Of a stretch of 16,491 nucleotides of DNA, positions 1 through 8,158 are shown one piece after another. Source of the stretch: Zygnema cylindricum (lineage: Eukaryota > Streptophyta > Zygnematophyceae > Zygnematales > Zygnemataceae); the NCBI GenBank assembly GCA_037447655.1, contig JBBHKE010003422.1, positions 1 through 16,491 on the forward strand, given 5' to 3'. Made by a program: the position numbers and the translations under genes. The notes below the pieces were generated by a model. It had not been told where the DNA came from. It was given only the letters and a program-made list of their open reading frames with translations, and made no database searches. The first letter of the stretch is position 1, and each line of letters starts with the position of its first letter.

Positions 1-843
1 GGCGAATGACACGGTCGTCGCGACTTTCTCCCGAATTCGCGAGTCAACGTTTTTTGCGTGGGGATTGGGAATTTTTTCAACAAAGAACACACAGATCGTG
101 AAATCGGCCTTTCCGTGACGCCGCCTCGTCAACGAGCTCTACTTCCTGCCTCTACATGCCCGCATGATACGTGTGATAGGAATAAGAGTCAAATCGGAAT
201 ACGCTCACAATCACTCAAATGTCATAATGCGGAAGCGAAATTGAAATTTAATTAAACATTACAACACATTGAAAACTCATAATCCAAGATAGAGGCAAAA
301 TGAATACTCAATAAAATAAACTCATATTAACTCAATCCTTTACTCAAACATTATACTAACATTCTTCCTTAATTGACTCTTGATTATATTCCTAATTTTT
401 TTCTTACTTAATTTCTTTCTAATTCACTCTTAATTAATTCAATCTAACTCACACAATGGCTTTTTAACTTAGCCACGGAAAAAATCTAGAACACTATTTC
501 TAAAAGTGTCTAAATGTAATTCAACGCAAATATGGTATAACGCAAAGTGAAACTACTAGAAACAAAACTGAAAAAAAATTGTACGTCAAACTTAACTTAC
601 GCGAAACGAAACTACTAGGTGCACGTCGCGCGAAACGAAACTTCCGGAAGTACACTACTAGAACTTAAATGAAACAAAACAAGTAAAATCAAATCGTAAT
701 GAAACGCATAATGCATCCAAATACTTAATCAAACTAAAAGAAACAAAACCGAATCCGCAAAATGACGCACGACTAAATCTAATCCACACTAACTACGAAC
801 CAACATTACGTAAACATAGATTCTAACATTGTAAATCCTAACA
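1..843 (-). repeat. Partial LTR of minus-strand copia element M
   Basis: Read on the minus strand, this stretch begins TGTTAGGATTTAC directly after a purine-rich tract and downstream of an RNase H remnant, which is where a 3' LTR should lie. The right boundary (CCTAACA on the plus strand) is fairly clear. The left boundary is not seen and may lie beyond the window. The interior at 250-840 is AT-rich and has no coding content that I recognise. The first 150 bases are GC-richer and, on the minus strand, contain CTGTGTGTTCTTTGTTGA, a phrase resembling the U5 end of plant LTRs. Assignment rests on position rather than on a second LTR copy. Confidence 0.5.
541..645. repeat. Short degenerate repeats, GCGAAACGAAACTACTAG type
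   Basis: Three related copies are visible: CGCAAAGTGAAACTACTAG at 541-559, GCGAAACGAAACTACTAGG at 601-619 and GCGCGAAACGAAACTTCC at 628-645. They lie inside the presumed M LTR and may be repeated promoter or enhancer modules of its U3. Function is inferred from position only. Confidence 0.45.
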
Positions 844-844
844 A

Positions 845-854
845 TCCCCCTCTC
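845..854 (-). other. Polypurine tract of element M
   Basis: On the minus strand the sequence reads GAGAGGGGGA and is followed one or two bases later by TGTTAGG, the presumed LTR start. It lies about 30 bases past the end of the RNase H remnant. This is the standard place for the plus-strand DNA primer of an LTR retrotransposon. Confidence 0.55.
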
Positions 855-885
855 AATGTTGAATCTATACTAATCTTAACCAAAC

Positions 886-1425
886 TCAAAATAATCGTAA
901 CTTGGGCCTCCCTCTCACAAAGACATCAAATATAGCAGCCTTTGTTAACATGTCAGTTGTTTCTTCACCCGTTGGCACAAAAATGAACTCTACCTCACCA
1001 ACATTTACTAAGTCTCTTACAAAATGCAATTGAACCCTAATGTGCTTAGTCCTCTTATGAAACACCGAATTCTTTGCTAATACAATACGTGACATACTAT
1101 CTGAAAACAATTTCATACACTTAATAATAATTCCCAATTCACTTAACATTACTCTTAACCAAATTGAAGATTTGGTAACATGGCATGCCGCCATATATAT
1201 ATTGTCGCCATTAAACTCAAAGGCACCGAGGTTGAAGTCTCAAACTCCATGAAATTGCACCTCCACATAATACGAAAGCGTAACCGGATGGTGACTTTCC
1301 CGTGTCGAAGTCTCCACCCAATCGAAATCGCAATATCCAAAACAATCTAACTCTGAAACCGCCTTATAAACTAAACCATAACTTAAGGTTCCTGTTGATT
1401 TTGGAAATCTTTAAGTCTCAATAAA
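886..1425 (-). pseudogene. Copia RNase H remnant (element M)
   Basis: This is the C-terminal end of a Ty1/copia polyprotein on the minus strand. RNase H degrades the RNA strand of the RNA:DNA hybrid during reverse transcription. From high to low coordinates one reads GTLSYGLVYKAVSELDCFGY, then CDFDW (the first-aspartate region), MAACHVTKSSIWLR (usual form EYMAACHATKE), KLFSDS (usual form YCDNQ) and HIRVQLHFVRD (usual form HIDVRYHFIRD), then TDMLTKA near the end. The part from 1194 to 886 is open. A stop lies between the first segment and MAACHVTK, and the catalytic Glu segment is degraded. RT, IN and gag of this element are absent, so it is cut off near 1400-1425. A functional protein is not expected. 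Confidence 0.8.
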
Positions 1426-1504
1426 TTAGTGTGACGACAGAAAAGATATTAATTGGTAGCGTAAGTTTCACAAGGACACGCGTCATCACTTGAGTGTGTA
1501 TAGG

Positions 1505-1570
1505 ACAACACACCTGCGACGCAGACAGAACAACGCACCTGCGACACAGAAAAGACAACACAACTGCGAC
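1505..1570. repeat. 25-bp tandem repeat in candidate U3
   Basis: Three copies of a 16-base core with a 25-base period are seen: ACAACACACCTGCGAC at 1505, ACAACGCACCTGCGAC at 1530 and ACAACACAACTGCGAC at 1555. Two weaker copies starting ACAACGCAG follow near 1594 and 1635. Tandem repeats in plant LTR U3 regions often act as enhancers, but no activity can be shown here. Confidence 0.7.
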
Positions 1571-1866
1571 TATTTTGGATATGATCCGTACAGACAACGC
1601 AGCCGCGGGTGATATAAATGTGATTTGGTACTAAACAACGCAGCGGCAATTGATATGAATCAAGTCAACGGACGAGATTCATAAGAGTATCACAAGTGAC
1701 TTAGCCGACAAGTATTTGTACAATCACTTAGTATACATTCTGAATAATACTAACTGTACGGTGGTAGATTAGGTTTGCGGGATTAGGAATACTTAGATCT
1801 CAGTAGGAGGTGTGATTTTGGACGTACCTCTCAGGTACACCTATGTCGGCGGTACAATACTGAGAG

Positions 1867-1873
1867 TATAAAA
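1867..1873 (+). promoter_or_regulatory. TATA-like box of element A
   Basis: TATAAAA occurs in GAGAGTATAAAACTTAGG, about 250 bases upstream of the gag ATG. It fits the promoter of the candidate LTR. If used, transcription would start near 1900. A seven-base match alone is weak evidence. Confidence 0.4.
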
Positions 1874-2123
1874 CTTAGGACTTAGAGCATTTTATGTATC
1901 AAAACTTCCAAGAAGTATAACTGCATACAATTTTTGGGAATCTTCTAGGTATTCTATCTTGAGCATTGTTGGGTCAATTGTATAAAAACATTAAGAGTTG
2001 TCAGTGTTATTGTTGCTCTATATTGTGATACAGTTTTGTGAAGTTTTGATGCTTCTATAAGATTTGGTGAACACATGAAAATAGTCGTTTGGTGGGATTC
2101 TCGATAGCGTCTGAGAGTGTATC

Positions 2124-2960
2124 ATGTCAACTTGTAGTACTATTGCCGCTCCTGCACCTGCACCGGAGGTTGTGGAACAACAAGTTATGGGCATGTCATC
2201 AAGAATTTCTTTCTTCTTGATGGAGAAATATGTTTACTGGGCGGATATGGTGGAGACTCACTTTGAGAATGTTAATCTATTGGATATATTGGATGGTTCA
2301 TTGGATGAATCGGATCCGTCTTGGTCTAAAAAAAACACTCAGGCTCGTTCTAATTAAAAATTATGTATATCATAGGACTTAGCTATGTCTTGCGGAAAAA
2401 TGAAATAGGCAATTGACATCTAGAAATCTCTTAAAAATGATTATGAAAAAGCTAATGTCCAAGAAGAACTTATAGTAGTTGGAAAAATTTGGGACTAAGT
2501 ACACTGGCGGCACGATGGCTGAGTATGCTAACAAATTTTGCATCCTTCTAGATGCCCATGTTTGTGTAGGGGACTCGTTTCCTCAGTTTTAACAGGCGGC
2601 ATTGCTAATGAGAGCTCTCCCTCGTAGTATTAAAGGAGCGTCTGATATGCTCAAACAAAAAGATAAGACTAACTAGACTTTACAATTAGCAATTTATATT
2701 TTACTAGTGGAGGAAGCAACAACTAGTATTCTCAGTTTTGAGTAAGTAAAGGCTTTCAATACAGATTTTGAGAGAAAGGGAAATCTTAATCAGCAAAGAA
2801 ATTAGGTTTATTCACAAAATCAGTTTAAACAATTTAATCAAGGTAGAAATAGAGAGTCCAACAATGCTTATTTCTATTGCAATGAGGAGGTCATGGATAT
2901 AAGTTCTGACCTAAGCGTAAAAAACTAACGAAACAGGTTTATATAGGCCAAGATGGCAAC
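2124..2960 (+). pseudogene. Gag remnant of element A
   Basis: Gag forms the virus-like particle that packages element RNA. The chosen start ATG at 2124 opens a 77-codon frame (MSTCSTIAAPAPAPEV) that contains a YWADMVETHF stretch, similar to the W-containing N-terminal part of copia gag. After the stop at 2355 the same frame and then a second frame continue the gag-like sequence: KNDYEKANVQEE, then MAEYANKF and QAALLMRALPRSIKG, as in the UBN2-type gag domain. A CCHC zinc knuckle is recognisable at 2866-2920 but broken: the first Cys is Tyr, a frameshift splits it, and the last Cys codon is TGA. There are at least six stops and two frameshifts. Confidence 0.75.
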
Positions 2961-3099
2961 AAAGCTAATTTTCCAAAGACTTCACGGGACATACACCTCG
3001 TGGAAATGCACTATTTTCGGTATCTTCGTCGAACCAGGACGAGACTCTAAACCTTTGTGAAGAAGACGAAGCGGATCTATTTGCCATGGCGGCAACAAT

Positions 3100-4609
3100 G
3101 GATGGCTTAAAAAACCTTGGATAGATAATGGATACAAGAGCATCAACACACATGTACCGGAACAAGAGTATCTTCAAAAATCTGAAATCAACACCGGAAA
3201 AGAATATTAACTATGCATGTGGCATGAGTGTCAAGACTCATACTATGGGTGATGTATCCTTGCTGGTTGATGTAGAGGGACAATCAGTTGAAAAGACTCT
3301 TCACAATGTCCTCTTTGTCCCTGACTTTAAGAAATATATGTTTTCTACGTCTTTGGTAGAGAGTAAAGGCTTTGAGATCAATCTAAAAAATGGTCGGCAC
3401 GTTGTTTGCAAGAATGGGAAGGTTGTAGTTATAGGTACTACAGATGATACTGTCATGTGCCGTATGGATATGGCTAATACAAAGGAGAATGATGTTCTGT
3501 ACTGCGGTGTTGTGCACTCAGATGAGTTGTGGCATAAAAGATTAGGCCATGTAAATTATGATAGTTTGAGAAAAATGGTCCTTGCTGGCAAAATAGATAG
3601 TGTCTCAGTAACAAATCAACCGATTAAAACATGTGATGGTTGTGCTTTAGGCAAAATACACAGACTACCATTCCCTACGGAGTCGGAACATCAATCAACT
3701 AGACTTTCACAACAAACTCATAAAGGCAGCATCTGCGGGGGGGTGAAATATATGGTCACCTTCACAGATGATTTTTCCAGGTTTACAAAGGTTTATTTCA
3801 TGAAAGAAAAGAGAGAAGTGTTCGGTCAATTCCAACACTATAAAGCTTGGGTGGAGAAACTACATAATTTGCAAATTTCAGGCACTCAGATCGGACAATG
3901 GTGTGGAATATACATCGAAGGAATTTGAGAACTTTTTGCTCGACGAAGGTATAAAGTTATTTATTGACTGTTCCATATTCACCGAAACAAAATGGATTAT
4001 CAGAGGGATTAAATAGAACACTCGCAGAGAGCTCTATGTCGATGCTTGTAGATAAAAAATGTGGATCCAAAATTCTGGGTTGAGGCTCCTAATTGTGCAG
4101 TTTATATTAAGAATAGAATAGGGTCTAGATCAGTAGAGACTACGCCTTATGAAATCTGGACAGCCAAGAAACCTGATGTTAGTCATTTTAGAATTTTTGG
4201 TGGTAAATGCTTCATTTTAGATACATCACAAGATAGATGGAAAATAGAACCTAAAGGGTTAATAGGTATTTTGCTAGGATATGATGACCACTCTAAAGGT
4301 TATAGGGTCTTAGTCTTTGAGAAACAAAAGATAATTGTGGCTCGAAATATTATTCTGAAGGATGAGCTTGATTCGATAGATTTATTCACCTTGACAAATA
4401 TACAAAAACAACAAAAGGTGCAAGAGTATATCAATCTTGACTACAATCAGCATATTGTAAAACAGGTACAGGGTACTCCAATTTCTAAACACTTTTCTGA
4501 CGTTTTTTCGGACACTCAGCAAGTTCAGTTCCATCCAAGACAAAAACGTTGAATACCTACAGATCAACACTAGCGACAGAAAACGGAATGCGAGAGATCC
4601 AGCGATCTC
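3100..4609 (+). pseudogene. Protease-integrase remnant of element A
   Basis: The protease would cut the polyprotein and the integrase would insert element DNA into the host chromosome. The longest open part is 3128-3928 (266 codons). It begins at the protease active site, which reads DTRAS where D(S/T)GAS is expected, so the catalytic Gly is Arg. Next come the pre-integrase domain and the zinc-binding HHCC motif (LWHKRLGHVN, then CDGCALGKIHR). The integrase core follows: TDDFSR is kept, the second catalytic Asp region (DNGVEY) lies across a frameshift near 3890, and the third region reads QNGLSEGLNRT, with Gly where the catalytic Glu usually lies. A further shift leads to a 163-codon open piece (4061-4552) with the integrase C-terminal region (FGGKCFILD, GILLGYDDHSKGYRV). 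The remnant stops at the nested insertion. It is inactive as read. Confidence 0.85.
4605..4609. other. Left target-site duplication ATCTC
   Basis: ATCTC lies directly left of the LTR at 4610 and recurs at 12790-12794 directly right of LTR C. Copia integrases make 5-bp duplications. Together with the restored reading frame of element A this marks 4610-12789 as an insertion. Confidence 0.75.
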
Positions 4610-4790
4610 AGTTGAAATTGATTTATTTCTAGAGTATTTTCTAGGTATAAATAGGTTAGTATAAAAAGAAAAAGAAAAAGGCAGACAACTTACCTTCACC
4701 TCCTCTCTCTAGCCCGATACTTGTTGTAGACACTGAAGGATAAAGAGGGTGGTTAAGCCATGGCTGCCTTAGGTTTGCAAGCAGGACTAA

Positions 4791-4810
4791 AGAGTGACAA
4801 ATGTCACTCT
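4791..4810. promoter_or_regulatory. 20-bp palindrome in LTR
   Basis: AGAGTGACAAATGTCACTCT is a perfect 9-bp inverted repeat around AA. The 3' LTR keeps eight of the nine pairs' sequence around 10138-10157. LTR D has a decayed form (AGAGTGATTTATGTAACTCT). It could be a dimeric transcription factor site in U3. No known factor is assigned. Confidence 0.5.
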
Positions 4811-4824
4811 CAAACAAAAGGTTG

Positions 4825-4901
4825 AGTCCGGCAGGACTTGAACCTCAAAACGTTAGAGTACGGCGTAGCCGGTAGCTCTAACCAGTCTGTCGTGAAGTCC
4901 G
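4825..4901 (-). other. Antisense tRNA-like block in LTR
   Basis: On the minus strand this reads ACGACAGACTGGTTAGAGC, then about 30 bases, then GGTTCAAGTCC. The latter matches the tRNA B box (GGTTCRANYCC) fully, and TGGTTAGAGC is a typical tRNA D-arm/A-box phrase at about the right distance. The block is bounded by AGTCCG at 4825-4830 and 4896-4901. The two ends do not form a proper acceptor stem, so this is not a working tRNA gene. It may be tRNA- or SINE-derived, or a chance resemblance kept by LTR homology. Confidence 0.4.
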
Positions 4902-5133
4902 TTAAAATACATGGAGTGTAATACTATTTAAACTGATATATCATCCTGAAATCGATTAACTGAAACGTGAACAAACGAACATAGAACTAGTTAAATTATT
5001 TCAATGCGGACGTCATTTCGCACGAAACAAATGTATCGGACATTTGTTTCGACGGTCAACATTTAATGTCGGATTTAATCCAACAGCGCATGTTACTGCC
5101 GAGATCGCGGAATGGTCACTTTGACGTTTATGG

Positions 5134-5159
5134 ACGTGGCATGACTTGGCGCCACGTGG
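5134..5159. promoter_or_regulatory. Inverted-repeat G-box cluster in U3
   Basis: ACGTGGC at 5134-5140 faces GCCACGT at 5151-5157, and the latter is part of the palindromic G-box CCACGTGG (5152-5159). TGACGTTT lies just upstream. ACGT-core boxes bind plant bZIP and bHLH factors and are common in ABA-, light- or stress-responsive promoters. Element D keeps the same site as a perfect 14-bp palindrome; the 3' LTR of B has lost it (CCCCGTGG). Confidence 0.5.
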
Positions 5160-5395
5160 AGAGATGATATTTGGTCGTTGGAATTCAGGGGAACATACGA
5201 ACGAGTGGAAAAGTGACACGCGTCTACTCAGTGGCCTTGTCGTACACTGGCCGTACACAAAGGACATCGACCATAGTTCCTTTCTGTACTTTACAGTCAT
5301 GTGATTGGTTCGTACATCAGTAGATAGGGGTTGTGCAAGGGATTTAGGACTTAGGAAAATCTGGTAGATAGTCTTCTCTCTCTAAGAGAGCTTTG

Positions 5396-5402
5396 TATAA
5401 AA
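5396..5402 (+). promoter_or_regulatory. TATA box of element B 5' LTR
   Basis: TATAAAA occurs in GAGAGCTTTGTATAAAATTGG. It is conserved at 10743-10749 in the 3' LTR and as TATATAAA at 16116-16123 in LTR D, but changed to TACAAAA in LTR C. A CTCTCT...AGAGAG inverted repeat sits just upstream in the copies. Transcription of genomic RNA would begin about 30 bases downstream. Confidence 0.7.
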
Positions 5403-5618
5403 TTGGCATTTTTGCCTTCTCATAACTTATCTGTTGGTTGGCCGTTTTCAGTGATTTTTTTTGCTACTAACTTAGGGGAGTTCATGCTTTACAAGGGTGC
5501 AATCAAGCTGTTAGTTAGCCATCTAGGGCAGCAGTGATTGTGGCTTGAAGTGGGTTAGTTAAAAACTATCTAGAGGCTTCTTTTTTTTTGTTGTCTAACG
5601 GAGGACACAGAATTGCAG

Positions 5619-5632
5619 GTTATTGGCCCACC
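5619..5632 (+). other. Primer binding site, half-tRNA type (element B)
   Basis: GTTATTGGCCCACC follows the LTR end CA after one base. It matches 13 of 14 bases of the complement of plant initiator tRNA-Met positions 26-39, the anticodon arm; element D matches all 14. The usual plant copia site TGGTATCAGAGC, complementary to the tRNA 3' end, is absent from the leader. The tRNA sequence is from general knowledge. The priming mode is inferred by analogy with Drosophila copia. Confidence 0.7.
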
Positions 5633-6540
5633 CTCTAGGGTGCCCACCTTCAATGGATGTAGGTTCATCTATTAGGAAGCCATGATGATGGGAGCTTTGT
5701 GCGAAAAACGATACTGGGGTATCGTCTGTGGACAAGTGAAACGTCCACCTTCAAGAGTTCCACCAGGATTTGGAGGAGTAAGGTTTCCAGTTGCATCGAC
5801 TACTTCCACGGAGGAGGCAGATGATGGGGACAACAGTGTGTCAGAAAAGGGGAAAGTGAAGGAGACACCCCTCACTCTTATTCTCACGGCACCGGGAGCG
5901 GCGGCCGTGAAGATCGTGGAGCACGATACTCAAATGTGGGAAGACGTGAACATGGTTGCCAAGAAAATCATTCTAAGGAACCTCACGCAAGCTTTGGCCA
6001 CTCCTCACCTTCACATTTAGAAGGCCAAGGAGTTGTGGGTGAGTTTGGTAGAGATCTATAGAGCTGGTACTATTCAGGAGCTCCAATTGGTTGAGCAAAA
6101 GCTATTGAGTTACAGTAACAAAGAAGGAAAGTTGTTAGATTATTGTAATGTTCTTTCTTTTTTGTATATGGAGATGGAAAGTGCCGGGTGGACAGGTACA
6201 ATGAAGATGATAGTTAACACTCTCATCACAAATTTGCAAGAAGAGTACGGGAACATAGTGTACCGAGTACAGGAAATGAGTGATTGTTCATAGAAGTGGA
6301 ATACAGTGGTTCGGATGATACTTGTGCAGAAAAACCCTATGGAGATTAGGAGAGGAGCAAAAAGCATTCAAGCTCTAGCTGTAGGAGAGGATCGATGAGG
6401 TAAGGACCAAAAGAAACCGTACAAAGGGGGAAGAGATCAGCCGACAGGACCTAGGCCTCCAAAGGGCCTTTGTCATTTTTGCAAGAAGCCAGGACACTTT
6501 ATCACGGATTGTGTCAAGCTATCGGAGCTGAGGCTCTAAG
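5622..6540 (+). pseudogene. Gag remnant of element B
   Basis: Gag builds the particle and binds RNA. The reading frame runs through the primer site: the codon at 5622 is ATT where element D has ATG, followed by GPPSRV and FNG, then a stop at 5673 where D has Trp. After that come ALCEKRYWGIVCGQVKRPP (5694 on; typical copia gag KRxWGIV.G) and a helical middle part with KAKELWVSL, QLVEQKLLSY and WTGTMKMIVNTLI. The CCHC zinc knuckle is intact at 6471-6512 (CHFCKKPGHFITDC). Stops occur at 5673, 6018, 6291, 6396 and 6537, all in one frame with no frameshift. The frame continues directly into protease, as expected for a single-ORF copia element. Confidence 0.85.
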
Positions 6541-8158
6541 AGAACCTTGGAGGGGGTTCTTTCGGAGGGAAGAAAAAGGCACTTGTGGTTACAAAAGTGA
6601 CAAGAGAAACCGAGGACGAGTCTTCTAAGGAGGATGGGGAGCTTTTTCTTGACGAGAGTCTAGAGGAGAAGGAAATTCCTCGGAGACAGAAGTGTTCCCT
6701 TGGAGCAATTCGGGAAGCTCCACAAGAAAGATGGATCATCGACTCAGGTGCATCCATGCATATGTGCCGTGATAAAGAACTCTTCACTAAGCTAAGAAAG
6801 ATCCCTACTGTACAGATAGAGTATGGGGATGGGAGAGTGGTTACTACAGATCTAGTGGGGTCAGTAGATATGAAAGTCTTAGTGGAGGGTAAGACTTCTA
6901 TACTCACATTCTCAGATGAACTCTACATTCCTCAGCTGAATAAAAATCTTGTCTCTACGTGTATGTTAAATGACAAAGAGTTTGATACCTTCACTGAAAA
7001 GGGAGTCTTTACACCTAAGTATAGGGATGAAGTTTACTTCACGACAAATAAGGGTAGCGAAGGAATGTTTAGGCTTAACCTGAGAAATGAAAAGAAGAAT
7101 GTTTACTATGTTGGTGTTCCTACATTGATGATTTGGCATAAACGATTGGGACATGTGGATTTTGATAGGTTATGGGAAATGAAAAAGCTTAGGGTAGTTG
7201 AAGGCAATCAGTTTGGAGATAATGAAATGATGGATGATTGTAGTGGCTGTGCTCAAGGTAAGGCTCATAGACTACCCTTTCCCAAAGCCGCCACATAAAG
7301 AGGTGAGAAGGTACTAGATTTTGTCCACACAGATATTTGGGGACCTGCAAAAGTACCTTCGGTTGGAGGAAAGAGGTTTTATGTTGACAATAACCGATGA
7401 TTCGCCTCCATACTCTAGAGTGTATTTCTTTAAAACAAAGTCTGAAACATTAACTTACTTCAAAGAATATAAAGCCTGGAGTGAGAAGTTGCATGAAACC
7501 CCTATTAAGAGAATAACATGTAATAATGGGGGGGAATATGCCTCTAACCAGTTTGAGGAATAGCTGAGAGATGAGAGAGTGCAGCACCAGATAACTGTAC
7601 CATTTAACTCGGAACAAAATGGGTTACCTGAGAGGTTGAATCGAACAATAGGAGTGCACATAGTATGTTGGCCGACAAGAAAAAAGGAAAGAGATTTTGG
7701 ACATAGGCAATAAATTGTGCCAACTAAATTAAGAATGTAGTCCTTACCTTAGCTATAAAGGGAGTGACACCTTATAAGAGATGGGTGGGAAGGAAACGAG
7801 ATATCTCACACCTTAAAGTGTTCCGTAGCCAAGTTTACAGTCATTACACGGATAAGAGAAACCGGAAACTAGATGGTAAGGGAAAATTTGGATACTTTGT
7901 GGGATATGATGAGGATGTTAAAGGGTATAGAGTCTATGACTTAGCAAAGAAAGATATCATTCTGGTCAAACACCTAGTTATCATGGATGAAGGGAAGTCA
8001 TTTGACCCCATCAAATATACAAAGAAGATAAGAATCAGATTTGAGTCCAAAAGTGAGGAGGACTCGGTCGTTCCCGAAAGGGACATGAGTGAAACCGTGA
8101 TTGCAGACTCAGTGGAGATCCAAGATACAAGAGATTCACCAAAACCTTACATACTCCT
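6541..8158 (+). pseudogene. Protease-integrase remnant of element B
   Basis: The longest open part is 6585-7298 (237 codons). It holds an acidic linker, the protease active site DSGAS (6741-6755, intact), the pre-integrase region and the HHCC zinc motif (IWHKRLGHV, His codons at 7137 and 7152; CSGC with Cys codons at 7239 and 7248). Integrase core: the first catalytic Asp is in HTDIWGP. A frameshift follows near 7380. The second catalytic Asp is changed to Asn (CNNGGEY), while the third region, NGLPERLNRT, keeps its Glu. Another frameshift lies near 7655 and stops lie at 7296 and 7561, with more in SMLADKKKGKRFWT*. The C-terminal integrase region is open at 7764-8177 (HLKVFRSQVY, GYFVGYDEDVKGYRVYD). 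A further frameshift near 8155 leads into the RT frame. Confidence 0.88.

Larger units (their letters stand above)
1426..2123 (+). repeat. Candidate 5' LTR and leader of element A
   Basis: This 700-base stretch contains no gene. It lies immediately upstream of the gag start of element A and contains a 25-bp tandem repeat (1505-1570) and a TATA-like box (1867-1873), as the U3 of an LTR would. I could not fix either LTR end. Neither the usual initiator-Met primer site (TGGTATCAGAGC) nor the half-tRNA site seen in elements B and D is visible between 1900 and 2123. No matching copy was found after the element's RNase H at 14434. The call is therefore positional. Confidence 0.35.
4610..5617 (+). 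repeat. 5' LTR of element B
   Basis: The boundaries come from comparison with the second copy at 9956-10962. The start reads AGTTGAAATTG where the other copy has TGTTGAAATTG, so the terminal T is mutated. The end is ...GGACACAGAATTGCA. By TATA position, U3 would be about 800 bases and R plus U5 about 190. The LTR contains a 20-bp palindrome, an antisense tRNA-like block, a double G-box and a TATA box, all described separately. It holds no sense-strand coding region. Confidence 0.9.

Noticed and set aside
58-255. 65-codon open frame at the left edge
   Set aside because: No recognisable domain, and it lies on the opposite strand within a presumed LTR.
1393-1400. TGTTGATT as the start of the element A LTR
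   Set aside because: The minus-strand RNase H reading frame of M appears to continue past it to about 1425, and no second LTR copy supports this border.
4825-4901. A functional tRNA gene on the minus strand
   Set aside because: The A- and B-box phrases are there, but the ends do not pair into a 7-bp acceptor stem and the middle does not fold as a normal anticodon arm with a 7-base loop. It is reported only as tRNA-like.
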